64,000 bases of DNA from Pyrus communis. Its lineage: Eukaryota; Streptophyta; Magnoliopsida; Rosales; Rosaceae. A program made the translations under genes and the position numbers. Shown in pieces: positions 1 through 10,599 of this stretch (position 1 is the stretch's first letter; the number at the start of each line of letters is the position of its first letter). The stretch spans positions 6,284,501-6,348,500 of the forward strand of contig NC_084819.1 in assembly GCF_963583255.1 (NCBI RefSeq), given 5' to 3'. Below the pieces are notes generated by a model. That model saw only the letters and a program-made list of their open reading frames with translations. It did no database searches and was not told the DNA's origin.

Positions 1-1504
1 AATGTTATCAAGCGGGTCTGAAGCTACCTAAGTCTACAAACTTATTTGTGTTTGACTCCGCCACCTATTAACTCTGAATATATTATTAGATTAAACTATA
101 TTCTATTAAAGGGAAGCAAATGATGACAAGCTCTTAAGTATTTTACTCTAACAAGATTAAAGGCTTGAGTGAAATAAACTTATCAAAATATCTCTAAAAG
201 CATCTAAGTCCTAGGGACAAATAAAAAACGGTGCATTCCACCTAGCATTCAGCTTTTTAGCTATGCATTTGAAACTCCGCCCAGGGCTCTACAATATGGT
301 TCGGAACTCTGAAAGATCAGATCTTTGAGAGATAAGCAAGCGGGACTAGTTGGACTTGGCTAGCTCTGGATCATTAAGTTGTTGAAGTTCGAAGGTCATT
401 CCGGTGTGTATTATAGAAAAGGTCATTTTGGAATGATTTGCTCGTGTCCATTGGTAACTATCCATCTTTGAGCTGAACACACTCTCAGAAGTATAGCTAG
501 AGGCATTTGTGGGACCATAATTTTTTGGTGGCACGCAGGGTAGTTAGAATGACCGGAAAAACCCTCAGTGAGATTAGAGCTCCATGGGTATTCCAGATCG
601 GATTACCATAGGCCAAGGGAGTCCGGCACAACTCCATTAGCTCTAAGCACATTAAAGATATCACTTGTCTCTCAAGTAAGGAAACCGTAATTCAAGTTAA
701 AATTAGGATACCTTGGGATTGGACAACGTAATCATAATCTTAAGAGGATTGTATATCTTGTCCTAAATTCTTTCCTAGATAGTCTTCCGATTTAATTAGG
801 ATTGCGCCTTTCAAGATCTCTACAAATACCTTAGTTTGGGTATTTATCTCTCTTAGTCTTTTGTGATCCAAGACCCTCTCTAACATCTCCAAGGAACTTT
901 GATGACACAATAAACTCATTCTCTACAAGGGATGTATATATACTCTCTACGTTCGTCTTCGCGTAGACATGGAGGAGCATTTCCTACGCACCTAATGCAA
1001 GGCACATTCGATGAGGATATATTCCGATGTAGCACACATCATACATGTTCCTTTCTTAGAACTACACTAGTGATTTGACTCTCCATGCTCAGAGATATGT
1101 AGACAATCTGATCTGGATTCAGTCACACCACCCAATCAACCTCATTCTCTCCATGTCAGAGTTCATGGGCAATTCCGACTACATTACGCTTCCATCTGTG
1201 GATATGCATGATTTGGTTCCAACAAACCTTGCATGAGCTTATAAATAAGTTAGACTACTCCTTATATTGTCAATTGATTTTATGATGAAACCTCAACTTT
1301 CTTCAATAAGGGTTTCAAAAGAGAGATATTGAAGCTGACTTTATTCACCTTTTGTAGTTTACATAATAGGTCACCAATTAAGTGTACTTGATATAGCAAT
1401 CATTTCGGATAGGAGAGGAAAAAAATATATAATTAGTAGTTCTAAATGTCAAACGTTTAAGTTATATATGTTTTATTTGTTGAAAGTGTGAATCTCAAGA
1501 TAGG
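1..1504. other. Non-genic left edge, probably decayed LTR material
   Basis: No reading frame here resembles a known protein. The stretch around 720-1020 has the look of a retrotransposon LTR or leader, with short phrases about TATA-like and leader sequence, but I could not pair it with a second copy. Positions about 1222-1300 resemble the end of the TRIM LTRs seen at 36131 and 42950 (a phrase beginning caattgattttatgatgaaac). The rest shows nothing I can name. Confidence 0.35.
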
Positions 1505-2046
1505 AATAAAAGCACACCACAAAGTAGTGCACAATTGTCTTATTAAATTTCCTTATTAACAGTAGGATTTGTCAATTGTAGTATATGAAAATAAGGGTCT
1601 TTCCCTCAGAAGATTGAAACTTAACTACTTAAAGTATCACAAAAACTGGGCTGCTGTTCCTACTGACTAGCCACCGAAAAATAATTATTAGACTAAATTA
1701 CACTTAACTAAATTCAATGAAATTTTATATGTAGGTACTAAACACACAGAGGTACTCACACATTTATTTGAGATTTTTGGAGTTGATTTGCTATTTTAAT
1801 TAAATCCAACAAAAATAGAACAACAACAATGATAAAATAACGAAAACAAAGTTTAGTCACAAATTAAGAAAATGAGTTAAGGGTAGTGCAACGAAAACAA
1901 AGTTGAGTCACAAATTAAGAAAATGAGTTAGGGGTAGTGCTATCTACCACCAAATAATCATGCAAACGTGTAATGTTTCGTTAGAATTCCTTCTATTTCC
2001 GAATGAGGATGCTCAAGGTGGCTCATTGTTAGAACTCAACTTATTA

Positions 2047-2109
<63 letters not shown>

Positions 2110-3975
2110 GTAGTATGTTAAGAGAATGATGTTTTCAACTTAACTTAGTTTCTAGCATGCAATCTAGAATGACGTGTTCATAAATTTAACAAGTAAAAAT
2201 CATTAAGAGCAAAAGGAGCTTGAGTCATCATGAGGCATCATAAGTACTGGCATTGTCTTACTTATCCTAGAAATTAGTTCATATATTAATCACAATTAAC
2301 AAGTACTACTCTAGAACATGTGTAGGTTCTCATTCGATAAGGGTAAGCACGCACATATTCATAGCATTAGAATCCTAGATATGCTTACTAAGTATGCATC
2401 CATAGAAAACACATAAAGAATGCATCACTGATATAGGTAGTGAACTAATTTTCATCTTTCATAAAAGAAATTCAAACAAAATGTCATAACAAACTTGCAA
2501 TCATATTCTGGGCTTCAAAACAGTCTCTAACTTCTAGAAATTTAGTTACACATAATCTTAAATTAACACAAAGAAAGATATGAGTTTGAGAAGATAAAAC
2601 CAAAAGAATAGTGTTATCCTTGCTGTCTTGCATGCTTCCCTTTTTCACCTCCTTGCTAACTTGCTTCCTTTCCTCCCAATATCTACGTTCAACTTGTTTT
2701 CTTTCCTTTTCATAACCTTCAAAAGGTGTTATAGTTATCGCCATCATGACTATTCAATTCTAATCAAAGACAATTTGTAGTGAGAGTTGTCGTATTCTTG
2801 GTTAGTGATAGAATTAAAAGCACACCACAAAGTAGCACATATATCTCCTATTGATTTTCTTTATTAACACTAGGATTTGTGAATTGTAGCATATGAAAAT
2901 AAAGATCTTTCCTGTAGAAGATTGAAACCTAACTACTTAAAGTATCATAAAAAATGGGTTGCTGCTCTTACTGACTAGCCACCGAAAACTAATTATAAGA
3001 TCGAGTTACACTTATCTAAATTCAACGAAATTTCATATGTAGATACTAGACACATAGAGGTACACTCACAAATATTTGGGATTTTTGGAGTTGATTTGAT
3101 ATTTTAATTATTCAACAAAAACGTATAAACGATAAAGAAATAATAAAAATAGATTGTAGTTCACAAGTTGAGAAAACGAGTTAGGGAAATTACCATCCAC
3201 CACCAAATAATCATTTAAATATGTTATGTTTCATTCAAATTCCTTTTACTTCCGGATGAAGATGCTCAAGTTGGCTCACTGTTAGAACTCAACTTACTAC
3301 TATTTCTTACGTAGTACTAAAAGAATGACGTTTTCAACTTAACTTAGTCCCTAGCATGCAATCTAGAATGATGTGTTCATAGATTTAACAAGTAGAAATC
3401 ATTAAGAACAAAAAGAGTTTGAGTCATCACAAGGCATCGTAAATACATGCGTTGTCTTACTTATCTTAGAAATTGGTTTACATGTTAATCGCAATTAACA
3501 AGTACTACTCTAGAACATATGGAGGTCCTCATTTAGCAACGGTAGGCACACACATATTTATAGCATTGGAATCCTAAATATGTTTACTAAGTATGCATCC
3601 ATAGAAAACACATAAAGAATTCATCACTAACATAGGTAGTGAACTAATTTTCATCTTTCATTAAAGAAATTCAAACAAAATGTCATAACAAACTTGCAAT
3701 CATAATCGAGGCTTCAAAACAACCCCTAACTTTTGAAAATTTAGTTACATATAATTCTTAAATTAAACTAAAAGAAATTCATGAGTTTGAGGAGATAAAA
3801 CCGAAAGAAGAGAATGAGGTCTCTTCTCTTCTTTGATTCTCCTCCCTGCTGCCTTGCTTTCTCCACATTCTTGCTGCCTTTTTTCCTCCTCTCTACACTT
3901 AGCTTCCTCTCTTTTCTTTTCATAATCTTCTAAATGTGTTATGTTTCCCACCATCATGACAATTCAATCCTAGTT
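1505..3975. repeat. Two-copy tandem duplication of about 1.2-1.3 kb
   Basis: The block beginning with aaaagcacaccacaaagtag at about 1507 recurs at about 2814, and both copies run co-linearly to the catcatgac motif near 2745 and 3955. Both copies carry, on the minus strand, a short Lys/Glu-rich open frame starting MM..IT..E.YEK (2747-2484 and 3957-3763). Only the left copy has the long (CT)n run. Divergence is scattered substitutions plus small indels, so the duplication is old. No family was recognised. It could be a pair of LTR-like ends lacking an interior, or a local segmental duplication within a long intron of the MADS-box gene that follows. Confidence 0.75.
2053..2106. repeat. (CT)n microsatellite
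   Basis: About 27 uninterrupted CT units, present in the left copy of the tandem duplication and absent from the right copy, so it expanded after the duplication. Confidence 0.95.
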
Positions 3976-4008
3976 AAAGCTAGTTAGTATGGAGACTTGT
4001 GGTTTTTT

Positions 4009-4860
4009 GGCTGCATCAATTGTGGTTGCTAGGATTTATTATGTTTATTGCTTTCATTGCTTTCTTGTTAGTTACAAACTACTCAGCTTTTTGGAAACCT
4101 TTTAGTGTTAAAACGGGCAAAACTTCTTCTAGAAAAATAATATTAACAAGCCGTAAAGTGCTCCAGAAAACAGACATCTGTAACTTTCCAAGCATATAAA
4201 GCTCATTCTCTAATTATTATGAGCTGTTCGAAACTCGCAGCCAAAGTCAGCTGATCTGCACATGCAGTTTTGATGAATTTGCTATTTAAAGCCCCACTTG
4301 TGCTCTTTTCCTCTGCTTTGGTTGAAAAATCCTACAAAACAAAATAACAAAGTGAATAGCTCAAAAATGTAAGTAACTGACTAAAAAAAGACAAGTGAAT
4401 TTGATTTAAAATATATATAAATATGAGCTTATCAGCTACATCAATTTTGGCTGCTAGGATTTATTGTGCTTATTACTTTCATTGCTTTCTTGTCAGTTAC
4501 AAACTGCTCAGCTTCTTAGGAACCTTTCAGTGTTAAAACAAGCATAACTTCTTCCAGAAAAATGATATTAACAAGCCGTAAAATGCTCCAGAAAATAGAC
4601 ATCTGTAGCTTTCCAAGCATATAAAGCTCATTCTTTGATTCATTATGAGCTGTTCGCAACTCACTGACAAAGTCAGCTGATCTGCGCAGGCAGTTTTGAC
4701 GAATTTGCTATTTAAAATCCTACTTGTGCTCTTTTTCTCTCCTTTTTAGCATGAAAAATCCTTAAAAAGACAAAGAAAGTAAATAGCTCGAAAATGTAGG
4801 GATCTAACTAAGAAAAGACAAGTGATTTTGATGTAAAATATACATCAATATGAGCTTATC
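4009..4860. repeat. Two-copy tandem repeat, 426 bp period
   Basis: The block containing ggatttattatgtttattgc (4030) recurs at 4456 as ggatttattgtgcttattac, and the two copies align to the tatgagcttatca motif ending each unit near 4435 and 4860. Both units contain acaagccgtaaa and gctgatctgc phrases. No coding potential is conserved between them. Confidence 0.8.
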
Positions 4861-4889
4861 ATCTCACACCAGTGAATTGACCGACCTTG

Positions 4890-5060
4890 CATATTTTATA
4901 AGGAGTTGGGCCACCTTTATTACTGTCAATTTGTTTTGGTGTGTAACCTCAAATTCTTTCAATGTGTGTTGTCTACATATTAATCTTAAAATGACCTCTT
5001 ACGTGCCATGAGAGAGTGTGTTGAGAGTGAATCTCACATCGAAAATTAAGGGAGAGTTGA
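4890..5060 (+). mobile_element. TRIM-like LTR fragment
   Basis: Phrases such as aattgttttggtgtgtaacctcaa and tgttgagagtgaatctcaca resemble, in this orientation, the short LTRs of the TRIM at 36131-36654 and fragments near 1222, 42950 and 46850. No paired LTR or target-site duplication is visible here, so this is only a relic. Confidence 0.4.
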
Positions 5061-5126
5061 GTCATATATTTTGAATCATTACTAAAACTTACTGACATGT
5101 AATGCACTTTGTTTTTCCTTTATCAG

Positions 5127-6002
5127 AATCAGTTATTGAGGGAGCAAATAGACAAGCTGAAGGAAGAGGTAATCACCAGTAGAAGTTTCTGCTACATATT
5201 ATTACTTGCGGTCGTGTATGTCTATTTGTCTGAAAGTGCTGATATGCCATGTTCTTAACCTTGCCATGTTCAGGAGAAAAACCTATTGGAACAAAATGCA
5301 AAGCTACGGGAAATGGTAATATTCCAGATTCTCTCTTAACAATGTTGAACATCAATACTGTATACGCTCCTATAGTTAATGCGATTCTTGGCCACTTTCA
5401 ATTAGGGTTCATGATCTCCAATATCTACAAATGAATCACTTGGATATGCATAAAGGCTACTGTTATCATGGTTAAGTTATATTGTTGAACTGTAAATTTG
5501 ATCATACATGCATTCAATTGAAAATCAACATAATTCAAATGGCCATGATTCGTAATCTGACAATATAAACATCTTATATGCCATATATATATAGCGTTAT
5601 AAATTGACTAGAAAATTCATTGTCGTCTTTGAATAGGATGAGTATTATTATTAAAACTTGACGTTGGATATGTAGGTGTTAATTTTGGTATGTAATTAAG
5701 TACAATATTCTTGGTTAACTTTTTGTAGGCATAATAAACCTAATCAAAATCAAAATCTAATCTAACTATACTTGGGAATAGTAAAAAATAACATTTGTGA
5801 AAGGATCGAAATTCGAATATATACATAAATTTTATATGACTATTAATTGTTTCAGTGTGGCATGCAACCACTTGGTCCTTCGGGAAAAAGCAAGCATGCA
5901 GATGATCGTGAAGTATTCCAGCCCCAGACACCAAATGTGGACGTGGAGACGGATTTGTTCATCGGGCCACCTAAAAGACAACAAAGTAGCCAAAAACCAT
6001 AG
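5127..6002 (+). CDS. C-terminal exons of a SOC1/AGL42-type MADS-box transcription factor (5' part not seen)
   Basis: Three exons join in frame: 5127-5168 (ends KLKEE), 5274-5315 (EKNLLEQNAKLREM) and 5856-6002, ending at a TAG stop. All have AG/GT borders. The two consecutive 42 bp exons and the C-terminal VETDLFIG motif are the hallmark of the TM3/SOC1 clade, in which they encode the end of the K-box coiled coil and the C-terminal tail. These proteins are floral-timing transcription factors that dimerise through the K-box. No MADS domain, I region or earlier K-box exon was found in the 5.1 kb to the left. Either a very long intron carries on beyond the window or the gene has been broken by the repeats at 1505-4860. 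The three exons themselves have no stop or frameshift. Confidence 0.75.
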
Positions 6003-6274
6003 GATGACGATGATGATCTCAAATTCAACATTGTTAATAATAAAAGTTTTCAGCTTCAAAAATCTGCAGCAGCAGTTCCACAAAGCTTCCTGATGGCTGT
6101 ACGTGATTTTGGGCGTGCGTCTAAAATAATTCTGAAGTAAAACGGTTAAAACATCTATGTGGTGTATGGATTCACGGGAAATTCTAACCAAGGCGAAATG
6201 CATACAGTTAAATGCGTGATTATTTGTTTTCTTAACGCAGTACTTTAACTGAAACAAGAAGCATTTATATATAA

Positions 6275-6473
6275 CTAGTATTTGCTTACACATTTTGTGT
6301 GTATGAACAAATTTTTTTAGAAAATGAGAGAGAGAGAGAGAGAGAAAAAAACAATAAAATTTGGATCTGTGAAATTACATTATTGCCCAAGATTTATTTT
6401 TGTGCGATAGGAGACTAAATTATCTTTTCACTCTCTTTTGATTGACAAAGAGGATTTCATTAATTAGTAGAGA
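6275..6473 (-). mobile_element. Non-autonomous mini-Helitron (199 bp)
   Basis: Read on the minus strand, the element begins TCTCTACTA directly after an A. It ends in CTAG directly before a T, with a hairpin (cacacaaaatgtgt) about a dozen bases before the end. Those are the Helitron hallmarks: 5' TC, 3' CTRR, a subterminal hairpin and insertion between A and T without target duplication. The interior has a short (GA)n tract and no coding sequence. A diverged relative lies at 15998-16299. Confidence 0.7.
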
Positions 6474-7604
6474 TATGTATGTGTGCGCAACTGAATTTTA
6501 AGTAGGAAGAGGATCTTCTTCGGATTCACTTTGTTAACCCACTTGCCCGAGCACAATATCAAGATAGCTAACCTAGCCCAAGTTCTCGAAAAAGAGTTCC
6601 ATTCCTCGTACTCGTATTGCAAGCAAATCCGTAGTTCTGGTTAACCCACTTGCCCGAGCACAATATCAAGAGTCTCCAATTGTATATATAGATCCATTTT
6701 TCAGTTTGGATCGTACCAACTACCCTCTATGGAGTGCCCAGACTTTACATACCACTTCTCCGCAGCCGCAATTTCATGGGTTTATTGGTGGTACCAGCAC
6801 AGTCTGAGCAAGCAAAGGAGGTAGTTGATACGATCCAACTTGACAGATAAATACTGGTGACATTAGAGATGGTAGTTGGAGGTTGAGACGGTTGCCATGA
6901 CGAAGAAACAAATGGTGAAATTAAATCTGGGCGAGCAAAAAAAAAAAAATGAAGTATTGAATGTAGCAGGAAAGATGACTGAGGTTAGTGTTGAGATAAT
7001 TACAAAATTATTGAGATGAACATCAGACATGGTGGACATATTTAAGAGATTTCAGATATGGAGCAAGAACTTCAAATGGATTAGGACGGATTTACCTTAA
7101 AATTAAAAAATTTATTCAGTTTAAAAATATTTAAGAGATTTCAAGTTCATATCCTCCCGTTTGAAAAGAGAAATGTTAGCTCTCATCCTCATCTTGCAAT
7201 GTTTCACGATGATAGAATCATCAATTTTTGTTGTTTTTTAAAGATTAATTCTCTCAAAAATCAATCAAATTCAAAAATGTTTTGCCATCTAACGATTATC
7301 TAATAAATACACAAATCATGGTATTCGCATAAAAAACAAAAATTTGACAATGTTAGTTTTACAGTTAAATAAATTCTTATTGGTTGATTCTTTAAAAGGT
7401 GAATTTTAGTAAGTAAACAGTTCTGATCATTGTGCAAAAATGCAGAATAAAAATGAGAGCCAAGAAGGTAAAACGGAAAACTGCAATTAAAAAGGTCAGT
7501 AACATCCCACAATGAAAAACAGTTAAAAATGAAACATCTCTAGGTGACGGTAATTGGATCATTTACAAGTGTAAAACACCGCAAACGTGTCTAATTGTGT
7601 TGGA
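6474..7604. other. Intergenic, no gene seen
   Basis: A roughly 35 bp phrase (gttaacccacttgcccgagc and following) occurs twice, near 6532 and 6641. Otherwise this is AT-rich sequence with short chance frames only. Confidence 0.5.
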
Positions 7605-7858
7605 AAGAGAGAAATCCTTGGAAAAAGATCCTGCAAGGATCCTTTACCTAGAGATTCTAGGGATTTAATAATCGTGCCCATTCATCATATATCGTGCGAT
7701 TAGTTTTTGTTAAGTACTATTTATATTTGAATTTTAAATTTTAAATTTTAAATGATTTCTGACTGCACGATTTACGATGAATGAACATGATTGCAGAATC
7801 CCTAAAATCCTTAAAAAGAAGATCTGGCGAGGATCCTTTTCCGAAATCCTTGTGCTTT
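7605..7858. mobile_element. Foldback MITE, about 250 bp
   Basis: The left arm (phrases aaatccttgg, gatcctgcaaggatcc, ttcatcatatatcgtgcg) is matched in reverse complement by the right arm (gcacgatttacgatgaatga, gaggatccttttccgaaatc). The two arms cover nearly the whole element around a short AT-rich centre. It is non-coding. A relative is at about 43799-43975. Confidence 0.65.
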
Positions 7859-8250
7859 AATTGCAATAGTTACTAAACTAGCAAAGATTTTTAAATTAAA
7901 CTGCTATCAGAATACAATCATGACTTTTTTTTATTTTATTTATTTTTTATGGTAAAATAAAACACACTTTTTTTTTGTCAAATAAAATCATAATATTTTT
8001 TTGAATACATATTAAATTATCAAACGTCCTGATCATTCAAAACTGACTTAAAGGTGGTCTGAATTTCAACCGGTCGGGTTTGTCTAACTCAAGGCCCACT
8101 CTTAATTGTGGCCGTATTATTTAGGCGATTGTCGTTGGGAGATAAGTAAGGTACGCGATGGCAGCTTACCAAACGCATGGAATTGGTTCGTATGATAGCT
8201 ACTTTAGTTTACTACTGTGTTTAAGAATGCGTAAATTTTTATAAATATTT

Positions 8251-8606
8251 TGTTGTAAAATGGACGGTGTGTGCAGTGGAATAAATAAACAAGACGTAAA
8301 ATTTAAGAGGTTCCTCTACAGCTAGTGTGACTGGAGTACATCCTCCGGACAGCAGTGGTGCTTTCATTATAATTTAGAATAATGGAAGTACAAAAATAAT
8401 TCTCTCTATTATTTCCTCTCCTCTTCCTCTTTTCTCTCTCTTCCTCTTCCGTGAACTTATCTCTTTGATGTTGTGTGGAGTTTGTATTTATATAGAAAAT
8501 AGGAGTCATATGAGGCAAGCTTCGGCAAATAGTGAAAACAACCCTTATTCCCACTTGTAGCTTAGTGGATTAGTGGTTAGCGTGGACATCCACCATCTTT
8601 ACAACA
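8251..8606 (-). repeat. 3' LTR of the Copia element
   Basis: 356 bp, near-identical to 13669-14031 apart from scattered substitutions and small indels. It is bounded by TGTTGTAAA and TTTACAACA, which are inverted copies of each other. Confidence 0.88.
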
Positions 8607-9914
8607 CTCCCCCTTGGATGGCCATAAGCTGTGACGCCGCTGCTAGCTACCACTCTACTCATTTTCACTTGCCTTATCTATCCCCAGGTAGAATTGGAAT
8701 GTTCTCTAGTTTTCCCAGGAAGATGTGGCATCTTCTTTTGGAAAGCCTTAAAATCTTAATCTGTTTTGGGTGCTCCCCCTGATGAGTTTCTCCCCCTGAT
8801 TTTGAATTCCTTAGGCTGATGTTTCCCCCAAAGATGATATACCTTTTTCACTTGTTTTACTTGTTGTTGACTTTCCACAACTTGATCTTGAACTGGGGTT
8901 GGAAGGTTTCTTGAAGGGCCGGCAAGGCATGGCCTTTCAATCATTCAGTCAACCACCAATTTTCTCCCTTTAGATTCCATGGGCTCATCGTTGATTCTTC
9001 GGCTTCAATCTCTTTCATAGTAGAAGTGGTGTGCAACCTTTGAATTTGGTTGGTCCATCACTTCTTGGTGACAAATACTACAAGAGAAGATGGCTGCTTG
9101 AGAGCAATGCTAGGTAAGCAATCAGGAAAGATTTTGGGCAGTCGGTTCCTGACTGGAAGTTTGATTTCAGGTTATGACTGATTGCTTTCTTTCTCCATGT
9201 CTTGTAGGTAAGAGCAAGAGCAAAGGAAAGGATAGGGAGATTGCATGATATGAGATACTCTTGCTTTCATCCCTGATGGTATTGGATATTTTTGCTCTTG
9301 TAGGAAGGAATATAAGATTTAGATGTTGGTGTAAACCTTTTTGATCGAAAGGGGTTCTTGCTGAGGAAATGAGTTTGGCATTTTTAGGGACTTGGTTGAA
9401 GAGGTATTCTTGGAGAGGAAGAAAACTGAGTACGTTGAGAGGTTTGGTTGCAGATGCATTTTCGGCAAGGAGATAGAGTTAGGCATTTTGGATGTGTGCC
9501 TTGCCATAGAGGATGAAAGTCGACATACATAGGAATTTTCCAAAGCAGGTAGTGGTGTGGATGTGGCTTTGTCATCCACACTTGTCGGCAATAGTGTTGT
9601 AGTTAGAATAGTGAAATTCACGCGTTTTCAACTCTGTCAAAGATCTTTTGACAAAGTTGCATGTGATATCTGAAAAGCTGAGATTGCGTCTAAAAAATGT
9701 TGACTGACTTTATGCAGGGAAATCCGGCTTTTGAAATTCGAAGAGCGGTGTCTCTTCTATTGTTGAGCAGGTGGCCACGTTGCCTTTTCTTTTATAGAGG
9801 TATCGATTGTATTCAAATTGCACTTTGAAGATTTCCCACCTGTGAAAATTGTCTTTACTGTATTTCTGAGATTTTAATTTATCTAACCTTCTTCTCCTTC
9901 ATCATTTTCTGAAA

Positions 9915-10523
9915 ATGGCTTACCCATCTAACCTTTGTTTAAATTTGAGTCTCGAGAGGGATACCGACGAGTCACGTCAGGATAATATATGGCGCCCGTC
10001 TTTCTCATCTTCTAATGGCCCTCTTACAGTTGGAGACTTTGTGATGAGGAATAACATAACCGCTACAGTGGTAGCTAAGAATCTTTTCACTCCAAAGGAT
10101 AATAGAATCCTTTCAAAACGGTCTGATGAGTCAGCCGTTCAAGATTCCTTGGCTTTCAGTGTTCGGTGTGCTAGCTCTGTTTCCAATATGGGCCAACTCC
10201 TACTTGCTCAAACTCGCCAAATTGAATCATTGATAGCTGAGGTGGCAAGTCTTAAACAAGAGATCAGAGGACTCAAGCACGAGAATAGAGTGTTACACAT
10301 ACTTACAAATATTTACTCAATGAGCATGAAAAGAAAGCTTAACCAGCTACTAGAATCCGAAAGTTGGACTCAAAGTGATAATCAGAGGTTCGAGGCTTTA
10401 TTCCAATGGCATCGATTGCCTTTGTCATCCGGAGTTTTACCAAGTATAGAGGCTCCAAATAATCAACCTTTGGTGCCTCCCCTTATTGGGGTACTTCCGA
10501 GTATTAAGGCGTCACATGAGTAA
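9915..10523 (+). CDS. Intact 202-aa coiled-coil ORF antisense to a dead Copia element
   Basis: The frame opens at ATG 9915 in a good context (gaaaATGGC) and runs 202 codons to TAA. Residues 1-90 are Ser/Arg-rich with no recognised domain. Residues about 92-150 form a leucine- and charge-patterned coiled coil (SLIAEVASLKQEIRGLKHEN region). The tail is proline-rich and holds a short internal duplication, GVLPSIEA at 173 and GVLPSIKA at 192. It lies on the strand opposite to the surrounding retroelement, between the RNase H remnant and the 3' LTR. While pol on the other strand is shredded, this frame is unbroken. A TATA-like ttttataga sits about 120 bp upstream. It could be an element-encoded antisense ORF, a captured host gene piece or a chance survivor. 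No function is assigned. Confidence 0.55.
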   Translation: MAYPSNLCLNLSLERDTDESRQDNIWRPSFSSSNGPLTVGDFVMRNNITATVVAKNLFTPKDNRILSKRSDESAVQDSLAFSVRCASSVSNMGQLLLAQTRQIESLIAEVASLKQEIRGLKHENRVLHILTNIYSMSMKRKLNQLLESESWTQSDNQRFEALFQWHRLPLSSGVLPSIEAPNNQPLVPPLIGVLPSIKASHE

Positions 10524-10599
10524 CCTTTGTGAAGGCTCCATCTTGTTTGTTTTAACTCATGTGTATGTACATGTCTGTAATTTCTCTTAGATATCAATA

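Noticed and set aside
5832..6293. 153-codon minus-strand frame
   Set aside because: It lies antisense across the last MADS exon, whose plus-strand reading is supported by splice sites and a clade-specific motif.
8556..8606. tagcttagtggattagtggt as a tRNA or SINE A box
   Set aside because: It occurs at the end of both Copia LTRs and has no B box, so it is part of the LTR.
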